Part shown: piece after piece, positions 41,349-49,798 of the stretch | Position numbering within the stretch: the stretch's first letter is position 1 | Layout: every line of letters begins with the position of its first letter | Source of the DNA: Croceitalea sp947503285 | GTDB lineage: Bacteria; Bacteroidota; Bacteroidia; Flavobacteriales; Flavobacteriaceae | NCBI RefSeq assembly: GCF_036985505.1 | Contig: NZ_BTGQ01000004.1 | Coordinates: 434,001 to 498,000, forward strand | Length of the DNA: 64,000 nt | Reading direction: 5' to 3' | The notes under the pieces: model-generated | Database searches by the model: none | Seen by the model: only the letters and a program-made list of their open reading frames with translations | Told to the model about the DNA's origin: nothing | Program-made: the position numbers and the translations under genes

Positions 41349-41723
41349 ATGAATTCAAAAGTTTTTTTTGTCATTAGGATACTTTTAGGACTAATGGTAT
41401 TAGTTTTTGGGCTTAACAAGTTTCTGCAGTTTATACCTCCGTTTGAACTTAATGAGGCAGGGCAAAATTACTTTATGGCCTTAACAAGTACTCAAACCAT
41501 GACCATGGTCGCAGTAGTTGAAATAGCTGCCGGAATTGCACTGATCACAAATAAGTTCGGTGCTTTAATGTCGGTTATTTTAATGAGTGTTTCGGTAAAT
41601 GCCGTATTGTTTCATGCCACTTTGGCCCCTGAAGGCATTGCTCCCGCACTTGGTCTTTTATTACTTAATATTCTTGTGCTTGTCGGCTACAAAAGCAGGT
41701 ATGAAGGTATGCTGAAGGCTTAA
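41349..41723 (+). CDS. DoxX-like small membrane protein
   Basis: A 124-residue protein with four hydrophobic segments and the family pattern IRILLGLMVLVFGLNKFLQF, VEIAAGIALI and a third segment with LMSVSVNAVLFH. DoxX-like proteins are small integral membrane proteins of mostly unknown role. It lies 73 bp after the SDR gene and converges on the LytTR regulator gene, with a shared hairpin terminator. Confidence 0.8.
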   Translation: MNSKVFFVIRILLGLMVLVFGLNKFLQFIPPFELNEAGQNYFMALTSTQTMTMVAVVEIAAGIALITNKFGALMSVILMSVSVNAVLFHATLAPEGIAPALGLLLLNILVLVGYKSRYEGMLKA

Positions 41724-41737
41724 AGGAAAAATATAAG

Positions 41738-41777
41738 ATTTAGGTAACAAGGTCGTAAAAGGCCTTGCTACCTAAAT
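41738..41777. terminator. Bidirectional terminator between the DoxX gene and the LytTR regulator
   Basis: ATTTAGGTA-x-CAAGG (41738-41752) pairs with CCTTG-x-TACCTAAAT (41763-41777): 14 pairs and one mismatch around a 10-base loop. The arm on the right contains the stop codon of the minus-strand regulator. T-rich sequence follows on the minus-strand side (41737 downwards). Confidence 0.7.
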
Positions 41778-42497
41778 ACTCATCCTATCTTTGAACAAAT
41801 ACGATTGTCTTCGAGATACCTCGACCTCACAGCCATTTAGCATAGTCAGTTTCAATTTACCATTGAACCAGGGAACAACATTCTGTATATGGTTAATATT
41901 GACGATTTGTTGTCGGTTTACCCTAAAAAACGATTGCTCAGGAAGCTTTTCCTCTATTTGATTCAGTGATTTGTACAACAACGGTTTATGATCTTCAAAA
42001 TGCACACGGGTATAATTACCAACAATCTCAAAATGGGAAATAGACCCGATTTTCACTAACCAACATTGTTCTCCATCCTTGATGAAAATCTGACTTTTTT
42101 CTGTTAATTGATTTTTTACTTCTGATGTAGTCTCTTCCTCATTCAGTTTCGATTTTACTTTATCGATGGCCAACGCGAAACGTTTCGCATTGATAGGCTT
42201 TAAAAGATAATCTAAGGCATTATACTCGAACGATTTGATCGCATATTCGTCAAATGCCGTCGTAAATATGGTTATGGGTACTTCATCTAACATTTCCAAA
42301 AGCTCAAAACCATCTTTTTCGGGCATATTGATATCCAAAAACAGTAAATCCGGCTGTTCTTTTTGAATGAGGTTAAAACCCAAATCCACATTTTCAGCCT
42401 CCCCTATGAGCGTGATATCATCATGGTTCTTGAGCAATTCTTTCAACTCGTTGCGAGCCAAACGTGAATCTTCTACAATAACTGCCCTTATTTTCAT
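41772..42497 (-). CDS. LytTR-family response regulator
   Basis: A 241-residue regulator. The receiver domain (residues 1-120) has the acidic pair VED and the phosphoacceptor Asp55 in LLFLDINMP, plus the conserved Lys in DYLLKPI. The LytTR DNA-binding domain fills residues about 135-235 (SHFEIVGNYTRVHFEDHKPLL, FFRVNRQQIVNINHI). It overlaps the sensor kinase gene by 4 bp. Boxes of LytTR type lie upstream of this operon's first gene, pointing to self-regulation. Confidence 0.93.
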   Translation of the reverse strand: MKIRAVIVEDSRLARNELKELLKNHDDITLIGEAENVDLGFNLIQKEQPDLLFLDINMPEKDGFELLEMLDEVPITIFTTAFDEYAIKSFEYNALDYLLKPINAKRFALAIDKVKSKLNEEETTSEVKNQLTEKSQIFIKDGEQCWLVKIGSISHFEIVGNYTRVHFEDHKPLLYKSLNQIEEKLPEQSFFRVNRQQIVNINHIQNVVPWFNGKLKLTMLNGCEVEVSRRQSYLFKDRMSI

Positions 42498-43552
42498 GTC
42501 AACGGAATTTTGATATTAGCCACGACCTCATGTTCTATCTCGTTCAATGTGAACTCAGCTTTATCTCCGTAAAGTAAATGCAATCTTTGGCGAATATTCT
42601 TCAGCCCCAATTGTGTCGAATCTTTTGAAATCTGAAGTTTTCCCGTATTCGTGACGCACAGTTGAAGTTTATCTTCTTTCTTTCTGATTTCCAAGACTAT
42701 TTTTCCACCTTCCTTTAAATTTGAGATACCGTGTTTCATTGCATTCTCAACCAACAGCTGTATGATCATTGGTGGAATCTGAAGCGAAAGACAGTTGTCT
42801 TCTATCGTTCTTTCAAATTGAAGTCTGTTTTCAAACTGAATTTTTGAAAGTGCAATGTAGTTATCCACCATATCCAACTCTTCTTCGACTGCAATGGCAT
42901 TCACGTTGTTCTTGGTCAATGAATAACGTAATATTTCTGAGAGTTTGGTCAACATCTCCCTTGAGCGATTGACATCTTCAAGCATGAGTCCCCTGATATT
43001 GTTCAGACTATTGAACATAAAATGAGGGTTTATCTGCCCCTTCAACGTGTTTAATTGGGCCTGTTTTAAACTCGTATTCAGCTCTAAGCGTTCTATTCTA
43101 TTTTGATTTGCTTTTAGTAGTAGTTTTATCACCAGGTAACAAATAACCCAGCAAATCATTATGAATATAGAGTTGAAAACCAATATCCAAATATTATCAA
43201 AGGCTTTCAGTATTTCTTTTTCGGTTTCTGAGATTTCAGGTCCGAACTTTCCATAGGCACGTCCAATAAAATAGCTTAGAAAACCATAAATTGCCGAAGC
43301 CACGATGGTAGCTAACACAATTTTGAGAAACTGTCTTAAATCAAAATTCTCAAGACTGACTTTTGCCCTGAGGTAATACCTAAGAAGTGTTGATGACCCA
43401 ATACCTATTAGAAGGCCGGTTACCAATGAAAAAATCACGAATTGTAATCCTAACTTTTTCAGAAAAAGAATGGATGTTAGATTCAAAAATCCCCAACCAC
43501 AGATTTGAAGTATCCAAAATATGAGGTTTCTTCTTTTAACGGTAAGATTCAT
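42494..43552 (-). CDS. LytS/YpdA-type sensor histidine kinase (His_kinase family)
   Basis: A 352-residue kinase. Four membrane helices fill residues about 8-145, with no large periplasmic sensor domain. The dimerisation/phosphoacceptor motif is QINPHFMFNSLNNIRG with His177. The ATPase domain shows PPMIIQLLVENAMKHG (N box) and LGLKNIRQRL (G box). It should phosphorylate the neighbouring LytTR regulator. It is preceded by two small membrane protein genes in the same operon, which could serve as its signal input. Confidence 0.92.
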   Translation of the reverse strand: MNLTVKRRNLIFWILQICGWGFLNLTSILFLKKLGLQFVIFSLVTGLLIGIGSSTLLRYYLRAKVSLENFDLRQFLKIVLATIVASAIYGFLSYFIGRAYGKFGPEISETEKEILKAFDNIWILVFNSIFIMICWVICYLVIKLLLKANQNRIERLELNTSLKQAQLNTLKGQINPHFMFNSLNNIRGLMLEDVNRSREMLTKLSEILRYSLTKNNVNAIAVEEELDMVDNYIALSKIQFENRLQFERTIEDNCLSLQIPPMIIQLLVENAMKHGISNLKEGGKIVLEIRKKEDKLQLCVTNTGKLQISKDSTQLGLKNIRQRLHLLYGDKAEFTLNEIEHEVVANIKIPLT

Positions 43553-43570
43553 TGAAATTTAGGATTTTCT

Positions 43571-43855
43571 TTAATGCGACCAAAGATAAATAAGTTTGCC
43601 TACTGAAAACCCAAGACCAAAGAATACCACTACCACCCCCAAAGTAACCTTTAGTATCTTGGCCTTGCTGTTAAAGCCAGTACCACATTTGGTATCTTTT
43701 GCATCTTCCCTAAAACCCTGAAACAATAGTATTGCGGCCGACAGGACTAGCAGAGTCGCCAAAATCAAATCAGCATCTTTAAACTGTGAAATCAATGCAG
43801 CGGTCAATAAAATTCCCCCTGCACCATAAAGCACGTTTCTTTTGCTTAGTTTCAT
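43571..43855 (-). CDS. Small membrane protein upstream of a LytS/LytTR pair
   Basis: A 94-residue protein with three hydrophobic segments (VLYGAGGILLTAALISQF, ILATLLVLSAAILLFQGF, ILKVTLGVVVVFFGLGFSVG) and one Cys. No family recognised. It lies 18 bp before the kinase gene and 12 bp after another small membrane gene. Likely part of the signal-sensing unit, by position only. Confidence 0.7.
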   Translation of the reverse strand: MKLSKRNVLYGAGGILLTAALISQFKDADLILATLLVLSAAILLFQGFREDAKDTKCGTGFNSKAKILKVTLGVVVVFFGLGFSVGKLIYLWSH

Positions 43856-43867
43856 AAATCTGCAGGC

Positions 43868-44065
43868 TTAGGCATTTATTTTAAATTCAGCTATCCCTTT
43901 TGGCGCTTTATGAAGCAAAGCCGTTCCCATTAGGGTAAGCCCAGTATAAATAGGGAAAAAATAACTCATTAAGTCTTTGTTGGCAATTGCGCCAAATACC
44001 CCTACCAATAGGGCAATGAATCCGATGATGAATACAATTTGTTTGGTGTTTTCTAAATTTTTCAT
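43868..44065 (-). CDS. Small two-span membrane protein, first gene of the LytS/LytTR operon
   Basis: A 65-residue protein with two hydrophobic segments (QIVFIIGFIALLVGVFGAIA and YFFPIYTGLTLMGTALL). No family recognised. It is the first gene after the promoter and LytTR-type boxes, with a leader of about 110 nt. Confidence 0.65.
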   Translation of the reverse strand: MKNLENTKQIVFIIGFIALLVGVFGAIANKDLMSYFFPIYTGLTLMGTALLHKAPKGIAEFKINA

Positions 44066-44181
44066 GTTGACTGTTTTTAGGATTGGTGTTATTTAAATTA
44101 AAATGCTCAATACAAGTGATACTACTAATTTTACCAGTGCTATCATTTATCTATTTTTTGATTTTCAATTGATTATGAAGC

Positions 44182-44189
44182 AAATATAC
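44182..44189 (-). promoter_or_regulatory. -7 promoter element of the LytS/LytTR operon
   Basis: TATATTTG on the minus strand matches TAnnTTTG exactly. No good TTG is present at -33, which fits a promoter that needs an activator. The LytTR-type boxes lie 33-62 bp upstream of it. Confidence 0.55.
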
Positions 44190-44221
44190 TGGCGAACCGT
44201 ATTCATGGAAAGTTATTTATG

Positions 44222-44251
44222 ACCAACGGTAAACCAAGCTTACCGAACGGT
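44222..44251 (-). promoter_or_regulatory. Pair of LytTR-type binding boxes
   Basis: On the minus strand ACCGTTCGG (44243-44251) and ACCGTTGGT (44222-44230) are direct repeats with a 12-bp spacer, a period of 21 bp or two helical turns. The known LytTR consensus is (T/A)(A/C)(C/A)GTTN(A/G)(T/C) in pairs spaced 12-13 bp. The second box matches all nine positions, the first eight. They lie upstream of the -7 element of the operon that encodes a LytTR regulator. Confidence 0.65.
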
Positions 44252-44284
44252 AGTGAAACTTTACCCAACTGATTTTCGGGCATT

Positions 44285-44308
44285 AAAAAAGGGGACACTA
44301 GTCCCCTT
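44285..44308 (-). terminator. Intrinsic terminator of the S9 peptidase gene
   Basis: On the minus strand AAGGGGAC pairs with GTCCCCTT around a TAGT loop, followed by six T residues (44285-44290). It lies 27 bp beyond the peptidase stop codon. Confidence 0.88.
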
Positions 44309-44334
44309 CTCATATGTAATGTATATGATATAGC

Positions 44335-46644
44335 TTAGTCCTTGAGGGGTTGTTCCGTAATATTATCTTTACCCAAGTGCTTGGCATAAAAGCCCATCAT
44401 GGCTTTATAAAGGGCTATGGAATTTTCTTCTTTTGCAAAACCATGTCCTTCATCATATTTCACCATATAGGGCACCTCAAAGCCTTTGTCCCTTAATGCA
44501 CTTACAATCTGGTCTGATTCATCGATATTCACCCTTGGGTCATTTGCGCCTTGCACAACGAACAAGGGTTTTTTGATTTTATCTATCTGATATACCGGTG
44601 AAACTTCCTCCATAATCTTCTTTTCTTCAGCGACTGCTTCATCATACCAGATTTCTTTTAGAATCTTTAAATAAGGTTTCCAATACGGTGGAATGGTCTT
44701 CATAAAAGTAAAAAGATTGGAAACCCCAACGTAATCTACCCCACAGGCATATAGATCCGGAGTTTTGGTCAGTCCTCTTAAAACAGCATAACCACCGTGG
44801 CTACCACCATAGATCGCCGCTTTTTTTGCATCTACCCAACCCTGATCGATCACGTATTGCAAACCATCTTCAACATCGTCCATGGCCTTTCTGCCTATTT
44901 GTTTGAAACCCGACTCTAAAAACTCTTTTCCGTAGCCTCCTGAAATCCTAAAATTAACCTGTAATGTGGCATAACCCCTACTTGCGAACAATTGCGCCTC
45001 TGGGTTAAAGCCCCAAGAATCTCGAATACCCTGTGGGCCACCATGGGGGTTTACGATTACCGGAACTTTCTCTCCAGCTATTGCTGCTTTTGGCAATGTA
45101 ATGTAACCGTGAATAGTAAGTCCGTCCCTGCTTGTAAAGGTGATAGGTCGCATTTCCGACATATCTTCTTCTTTAAGTTGTGGCATAAGACTGTATAAAA
45201 ACTTAAATTCATCTTTTTTGACATCGTAAGAATGGTACGCTCCATACAATCGGTCACTTTGCAGAAAAATGAGTAGGTTATTCTCATCATCGGTAGCGTC
45301 AGCAATACTATATTGTTCGTTTGGAAATTGGGTCACTATTCGCTCATGTAATTTTTTATAAGATTCGCTGATTGGAACTATTACATTCTTCTCACCCTCA
45401 TAAGAGACATAATCGAGTTCATACCCGCGCATTCTAGAAAGGTACATGTCGGCAACGTCAAAACTATCGTTACTAAAAATCTCTTCAAGCTGTTTATTTT
45501 CTTTTAAATCGTAACGAATGATCTTGGCCTTGTCACTGTTTAAGTTTGAAACCATATAGGCATCATGGGGGTAGTCTGTAGCGTAATCAAAGGTCAAAAT
45601 ACCAAAGGCATCCTTCCAATTAAGGTTCTTGATGACCTTAAAACCACCTTCACCATCTTCGTAATACAAATCTTGCTCGACACCATCCCTTATTTTTGTA
45701 AATCCCTTTAAATTGCCGTCTTTGTCAAAATTATAGGCGGTAATTGGGTTAGCGGCATCTTCATTGGTGTATAATTGTTCTAACTGCCCTGTGCGCACAT
45801 TCACTTTAAAGGGTTCAAATACCTGAGGATTGTTTTTGTTCATCTGAACAATGATATGGTCTTTATCTTCTTTCAATAAGTCAGAAAATTGGGCCTGTAC
45901 GCCATCAAATGGGGTCAGATCTTTTAATTCGGTTCCATCAAGGTTGACGGCATAAACGTGATAATTTTCATCACCTCCACTATCCATCAAATAAACCAAG
46001 CGTTCATTATTTATCCATCCATATCCACGAACCAGTTCATCTTTTTCCTCAATGGCCCGTGTCGTAGTATTCGAGCTTATGTTCTTTACATAGATATGTC
46101 GTTTTCCGTTTTCATCTTTTTCTCGGTAAGACATATAAGTACCATCGGGTGAAAACCTAAATGTTGATGCTTTTGGTTTGGCAAAGTAATCTTCGACCGT
46201 ATATCGATAATCACCTTGATCTAGGTTTGCCAAAGCAGTTAATTCTTCTTCTGAGCTTGGTAATTCGGTATTTCCTGGTTTGGTCTTTATCGTTTTCATT
46301 AAATTCAAGGGCAATTCCATTCCCCCTTGATAAAACGTACCGGTTATAGTTTCATCCTTCAGGCTACCTACATATTTTATACCTGCCTGTTTGAAAACAA
46401 TGGTCAATTCATTTTCGGCAAATAGGGTTTCATCCATGGGTATGTCAGTCGCGCCTTGAGAAGGGCTGTCCATTGTTGACTTCAATTCCCCATTATCGTT
46501 TGTGACATTGAAAATTAGTGGCATTTCCATTCCTTGAACTGCCAAGGTTCCCTTCCAAGAGCCGGCAATATCCTGGGCATATCCTATAACCCCCACAAAT
46601 AATAAGGTCAGTGATAGTAGTACATACTTCGTTTTCGATTTCAT
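44335..46644 (-). CDS. Secreted S9-family (prolyl-oligopeptidase-type) serine peptidase
   Basis: A 769-residue protein with signal peptide (ending GYAQ). Residues about 24-120 form a small lipocalin-like beta domain (GSWKGTLAVQGMEMPLIF, ITGTFYQGGMELPLNL). A beta-propeller follows, and then a C-terminal alpha/beta-hydrolase. The catalytic triad reads Ser615 (GGSHGG), Asp702 (ANDPRV) and His734 (EGHGF). Such enzymes cleave short peptides, often with dipeptidyl specificity; location is periplasmic. It is a single-gene unit with its own terminator. Confidence 0.9.
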   Translation of the reverse strand: MKSKTKYVLLSLTLLFVGVIGYAQDIAGSWKGTLAVQGMEMPLIFNVTNDNGELKSTMDSPSQGATDIPMDETLFAENELTIVFKQAGIKYVGSLKDETITGTFYQGGMELPLNLMKTIKTKPGNTELPSSEEELTALANLDQGDYRYTVEDYFAKPKASTFRFSPDGTYMSYREKDENGKRHIYVKNISSNTTTRAIEEKDELVRGYGWINNERLVYLMDSGGDENYHVYAVNLDGTELKDLTPFDGVQAQFSDLLKEDKDHIIVQMNKNNPQVFEPFKVNVRTGQLEQLYTNEDAANPITAYNFDKDGNLKGFTKIRDGVEQDLYYEDGEGGFKVIKNLNWKDAFGILTFDYATDYPHDAYMVSNLNSDKAKIIRYDLKENKQLEEIFSNDSFDVADMYLSRMRGYELDYVSYEGEKNVIVPISESYKKLHERIVTQFPNEQYSIADATDDENNLLIFLQSDRLYGAYHSYDVKKDEFKFLYSLMPQLKEEDMSEMRPITFTSRDGLTIHGYITLPKAAIAGEKVPVIVNPHGGPQGIRDSWGFNPEAQLFASRGYATLQVNFRISGGYGKEFLESGFKQIGRKAMDDVEDGLQYVIDQGWVDAKKAAIYGGSHGGYAVLRGLTKTPDLYACGVDYVGVSNLFTFMKTIPPYWKPYLKILKEIWYDEAVAEEKKIMEEVSPVYQIDKIKKPLFVVQGANDPRVNIDESDQIVSALRDKGFEVPYMVKYDEGHGFAKEENSIALYKAMMGFYAKHLGKDNITEQPLKD

Positions 46645-46724
46645 AAAATATAGGTTTACTTGTTTATGTATAGTGTTTGTAATGAGTGTTTAAATGAACC
46701 GTTTTGTTACATCGTAACACCCTT

Positions 46725-46732
46725 CAAATATA
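46725..46732 (-). promoter_or_regulatory. -7 promoter element upstream of the S9 peptidase gene
   Basis: TATATTTG on the minus strand, 80 bp upstream of the start codon, matches TAnnTTTG. It is followed on the transcript side by the palindrome GTTAC-ATC-GTAAC (46706-46718), a possible operator near the transcription start. The -33 element is not clear. Confidence 0.4.
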
Positions 46733-46807
46733 TAAACCACTTCAATCTATAGATATGGAAATATGATAAGCGGCAAAATGGAGAACATGAACGGAAACTA
46801 CAATGTT

Positions 46808-47329
46808 CTATTTAGGGGGATATTTCACAAATACCTTATCGATTACGGCCCTCAGACGTTTTTCGCGTAGAATGGGGGAATCATTTTCTTTATACACCGA
46901 TTTACTGGACGCTTGCCAAAAAAGTGAATTTTTTTGACTGTCGATAAAATCAAATTGAATGGAACGTTGAATACTGGAGCTCCCCAACGGAATGCCGACG
47001 GATACTCCACCTCCAACATTTCTACCGGTGCCCCCTATACCCAAGCCAACATTATTACCGCTATTTTCGATAAATTCAGAACTTATGATATCAATAAAGA
47101 ACTCTGGTTCTTCTGCAAGCAATAAACCTTTGGCATGAAGCGTGGAATCCAGTATGCGCAACAAACGTTTCTCGTCTAATTGGCTCAGGCCCGATTGCAT
47201 GTCAGCATAATAGTTATAGGTAGTGTAGTTAGAAAAATCAGTTGTACCATCGTAGTCATATTGCACGCGCACCGAACTACATGCCGATAAAAAAAGAAAG
47301 CAGAAAACGATGTAAATATGACTTCTCAT
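46808..47329 (-). CDS. DUF4136-type lipoprotein
   Basis: A 173-residue lipoprotein with lipobox FLSAC (Cys17). The pattern VRVQYDYDGTTDFSNYTTYNYY followed by a Gly-rich strand (GLGIGGTGRNVGGG) and the C-terminal LRAVIDKVFVKYPPK fits DUF4136. Family members are small envelope lipoproteins of unknown role. It lies between the S9 peptidase and obgE genes on the same strand. Confidence 0.8.
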   Translation of the reverse strand: MRSHIYIVFCFLFLSACSSVRVQYDYDGTTDFSNYTTYNYYADMQSGLSQLDEKRLLRILDSTLHAKGLLLAEEPEFFIDIISSEFIENSGNNVGLGIGGTGRNVGGGVSVGIPLGSSSIQRSIQFDFIDSQKNSLFWQASSKSVYKENDSPILREKRLRAVIDKVFVKYPPK

Positions 47330-47386
47330 AAGTGTTATAATCCTGAATTTACAAATTATGTTTTCTCATAGCGAAAAAAACGGAGA

Positions 47387-48385
47387 CTATTCGTTCAATA
47401 GCTTCCATAGCAAATCCTTCAGATCCTGAATGCCTTTCTGGGCCACCGATGAGATAAACAGGTAAGGAACATCAAGGTCATGATCCAATATCGCCTTCAT
47501 TTCGCCCATCAGTTCATCATCAAGCATATCACATTTTGAAATAGCAACGATACGGTTCTTATCCAACAACTCTGAATTATACCTTCGAAGCTCATCCAAT
47601 AAAATCTTGTATTCTTTGCTGATATCATTACTATCTGCAGGAATCAAGAACAATAGCGTTGCGTTGCGTTCAATATGACGCAGAAAGTAATGCCCGAGCC
47701 CTTTACCTTCGGCCGCACCTTCAATTATACCGGGGATATCGGCCATTACGAAGCTTTGGTAATCGCGGTATTCAACAATGCCTAAATTGGGCTTTAAGGT
47801 GGTAAACTCGTAGTCGGCAATCTTAGGTTTTGCAGAGGTCATTACGGAGAGTAGGGTCGACTTTCCCGCATTCGGAAAACCTACAAGGCCAACATCGGCC
47901 AAAACCTTCAATTCTAAGGTAATCTGTCGTTCTTCACCTGGTATACCCGGTTGGGCATAACGTGGGGTTTGATTCGTAGCTGTTTTAAAATGCCAATTAC
48001 CACGACCACCCATACCTCCTTGGGCAACTATACGTTCTTCACCATTTTCGGTAATCTCAAAAAGAATGGCATTGGTCAATGTATCCCGTACGACAGTGCC
48101 TAACGGCACATCCATATAAATATCCTCACCATCTGCCCCAGTACTTCGATTTTTACTTCCATGTGCCCCGTGGCCCGCCTTAAAGTGTTTTTTGAATTTA
48201 TACGTGACCAAGGTCCAGAGATTCGAATTGCCCCTAATGATCACGTGGCCTCCCCTACCACCATCGCCGCCGTCGGGGCCTCCTTTGGTAATATATTTTT
48301 CGCGATGTAGATGCACAGAACCTTTACCTCCATTACCTGAGGCAACAAAGGCCTTTACATAATCAACAAAATTACCTTCGGTCAT
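47387..48385 (-). CDS. obgE: GTPase Obg (CgtA)
   Basis: A 332-residue ribosome-associated GTPase. The glycine-rich Obg fold occupies residues about 1-158 (GNGGKGSVHLHREKYITKGG, GGDGGRGGHVIIRG). The G domain has G1 GFPNAGKST, G3 DIPGI and G4 SKCD. It lacks the C-terminal OCT domain, as is normal in this phylum. It works in 50S maturation and stress control. It lies 59 bp after a small membrane ORF and may share a transcript with the hpt-adk fusion. Confidence 0.95.
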   Translation of the reverse strand: MTEGNFVDYVKAFVASGNGGKGSVHLHREKYITKGGPDGGDGGRGGHVIIRGNSNLWTLVTYKFKKHFKAGHGAHGSKNRSTGADGEDIYMDVPLGTVVRDTLTNAILFEITENGEERIVAQGGMGGRGNWHFKTATNQTPRYAQPGIPGEERQITLELKVLADVGLVGFPNAGKSTLLSVMTSAKPKIADYEFTTLKPNLGIVEYRDYQSFVMADIPGIIEGAAEGKGLGHYFLRHIERNATLLFLIPADSNDISKEYKILLDELRRYNSELLDKNRIVAISKCDMLDDELMGEMKAILDHDLDVPYLFISSVAQKGIQDLKDLLWKLLNE

Positions 48386-48444
48386 TTTCTAAGTTTACAA
48401 TATTCGTGTTTTCTACTTTTAGCAATTAGGATAGAATCGCTGTA

Positions 48445-48588
48445 TCAACCGCTTGGTATCGAATCGTCAAAATAAAAAAGATAAATGAAATATACGGCCG
48501 CAGAAATCAAAAACAACAGTACCGCAGAACAGCCGGTAATAAAACAACCTTTAAACGCGTACTTAGCAGGTATAACTTCTTCTGGCAT
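48445..48588 (-). CDS. 47-residue single-span membrane protein between adk and obgE
   Basis: An ORF too short for usual gene callers: MPEEVIPAKYAFKGCF, then a hydrophobic stretch of about 27 residues (TGCSAVLLFLISAAVYFIYL onward) and a short acidic/polar tail (DDSIPSG). The ATG lies 12 bp beyond the adk stop, in the same reading frame, and the reading frame is open throughout. A membrane helix with Lys before it and Asp after it suggests N-in topology. Position between two housekeeping genes on the same strand supports co-transcription. Function unknown. Confidence 0.6.
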   Translation of the reverse strand: MPEEVIPAKYAFKGCFITGCSAVLLFLISAAVYFIYLFYFDDSIPSG

Positions 48589-48600
48589 TTCATCATCATT

Positions 48601-49710
48601 TTAAGAAAAACGGGCTATGACCTTGGCCAATCGTTCTGTAATTTCAGCAATCTGCCCAATACCATTCACCGAATGAAACTTGCCCTGTTTCGAATAATAG
48701 TCTTTTAAGGGCGCCGTTTTTTGATTGTACTCATCAAAACGATTTCGAATCTTGCTTTCATCTTGATCATCACTTCTTCCACTTTCCCTACCGCGTTCCA
48801 AGAGTCGTGCGACCAATACGTCTTCGTCTGCCTCCAATGCAATGGTAGCATCGATTTTCATGTCTTTTGACTCCAAAAAATTATCCAATGCTTCTGCCTG
48901 GGCGGTCGTTCTCGGAAAACCATCAAAAATAAAACCGGCCGCATCACTGTTTTTCTCCACTTCGTCTTTCAGCATGTTGATGGTTACCTCATCGGGAACT
49001 AGGTCGCCTTTGTCGATATAAGATTTGGCCAACTTACCAAGCTCGGTACCATTTTTCATATTAAATCGAAAAACGTCACCAGTTGAAATGTGTTTTAGAC
49101 CGTATTTTTCTTTTAGAAATCCAGCTTGGGTTCCTTTGCCTGCTCCGGGTTTTCCGAAAAGCACTAAGTTGATCATATTGGTTTGATTTAATTGATAGAC
49201 TTCTTTCAAATTGCGTCCGAGCTCCTTGTAATCCAATCCGTAGCCTACGATAAAACTATCCGGAATTTCGAGGCCAACGTAGTCAATCACATATTCCCCG
49301 TTATAAACATCCGGTTTATAAAAAAGTGAGGCTATCTTAAATTCCTTGACATTGGCGCCCGAAAATAAGTTGACCAGTTTTTGCAACGTGCGTCCGGTAT
49401 CAATGATATCTTCTAAGATAATCACACTACGGCCCTCGATGTTTTCTGAAACGTCCAATAAGGTCTCTACGATACCCGTTGAAGTCAAGCCTTGATACGA
49501 ACTTAATTTCACAAAAGACACCTCGCAAGGATATTCGTAGGCCTTCAAGAAATCGGATACGAACATAAAAGAGCCATTTAAGACCCCTACGAAAATAGGA
49601 ACATCATCTTTATAATCTTCGGCAATGTCACTCGCCATTTTTTGAACAGCGTTCAAAATACGAGTCTCGCCCAAAAATGGTTTAAACAGCTTGTCGTGTA
49701 GCTTGATCAA
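48601..49710 (-). CDS. Bifunctional hypoxanthine phosphoribosyltransferase / adenylate kinase (Hpt-Adk fusion)
   Basis: One 369-residue ORF carries two complete enzymes. Residues about 1-176 are a purine phosphoribosyltransferase with the PRPP loop VIILEDIIDTGRTL and the GYGLDYKELGRNL C-terminus. After a short QLNQTN linker, residues 179-369 are adenylate kinase: P-loop GKPGAGKGT at 186-194, FDGFPRT, RLLERGRESGR and a short LID lacking zinc cysteines. Met179 (codon at 49174-49176) could also serve as an internal start for free Adk. The fusion joins purine salvage to nucleotide balancing. A TATCTTTG -7 element lies 26 bp upstream of the start. Confidence 0.93.
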   Translation of the reverse strand: MIKLHDKLFKPFLGETRILNAVQKMASDIAEDYKDDVPIFVGVLNGSFMFVSDFLKAYEYPCEVSFVKLSSYQGLTSTGIVETLLDVSENIEGRSVIILEDIIDTGRTLQKLVNLFSGANVKEFKIASLFYKPDVYNGEYVIDYVGLEIPDSFIVGYGLDYKELGRNLKEVYQLNQTNMINLVLFGKPGAGKGTQAGFLKEKYGLKHISTGDVFRFNMKNGTELGKLAKSYIDKGDLVPDEVTINMLKDEVEKNSDAAGFIFDGFPRTTAQAEALDNFLESKDMKIDATIALEADEDVLVARLLERGRESGRSDDQDESKIRNRFDEYNQKTAPLKDYYSKQGKFHSVNGIGQIAEITERLAKVIARFS

Positions 49711-49735
49711 AGTCTTTTTGTTCTTGAATAGTTGG

Positions 49736-49743
49736 CAAAGATA
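49736..49743 (-). promoter_or_regulatory. -7 promoter element of the hpt-adk gene
   Basis: TATCTTTG on the minus strand fits TAnnTTTG. It lies 26 bp upstream of the hpt-adk ATG in the divergent gap shared with purK. No clear -33 TTG. Confidence 0.5.
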
Positions 49744-49798
49744 GCATAATTTAATGGGGGTTTTGGCGGCATTGCTTCCCCCTTTTGGTAATTCAGTG

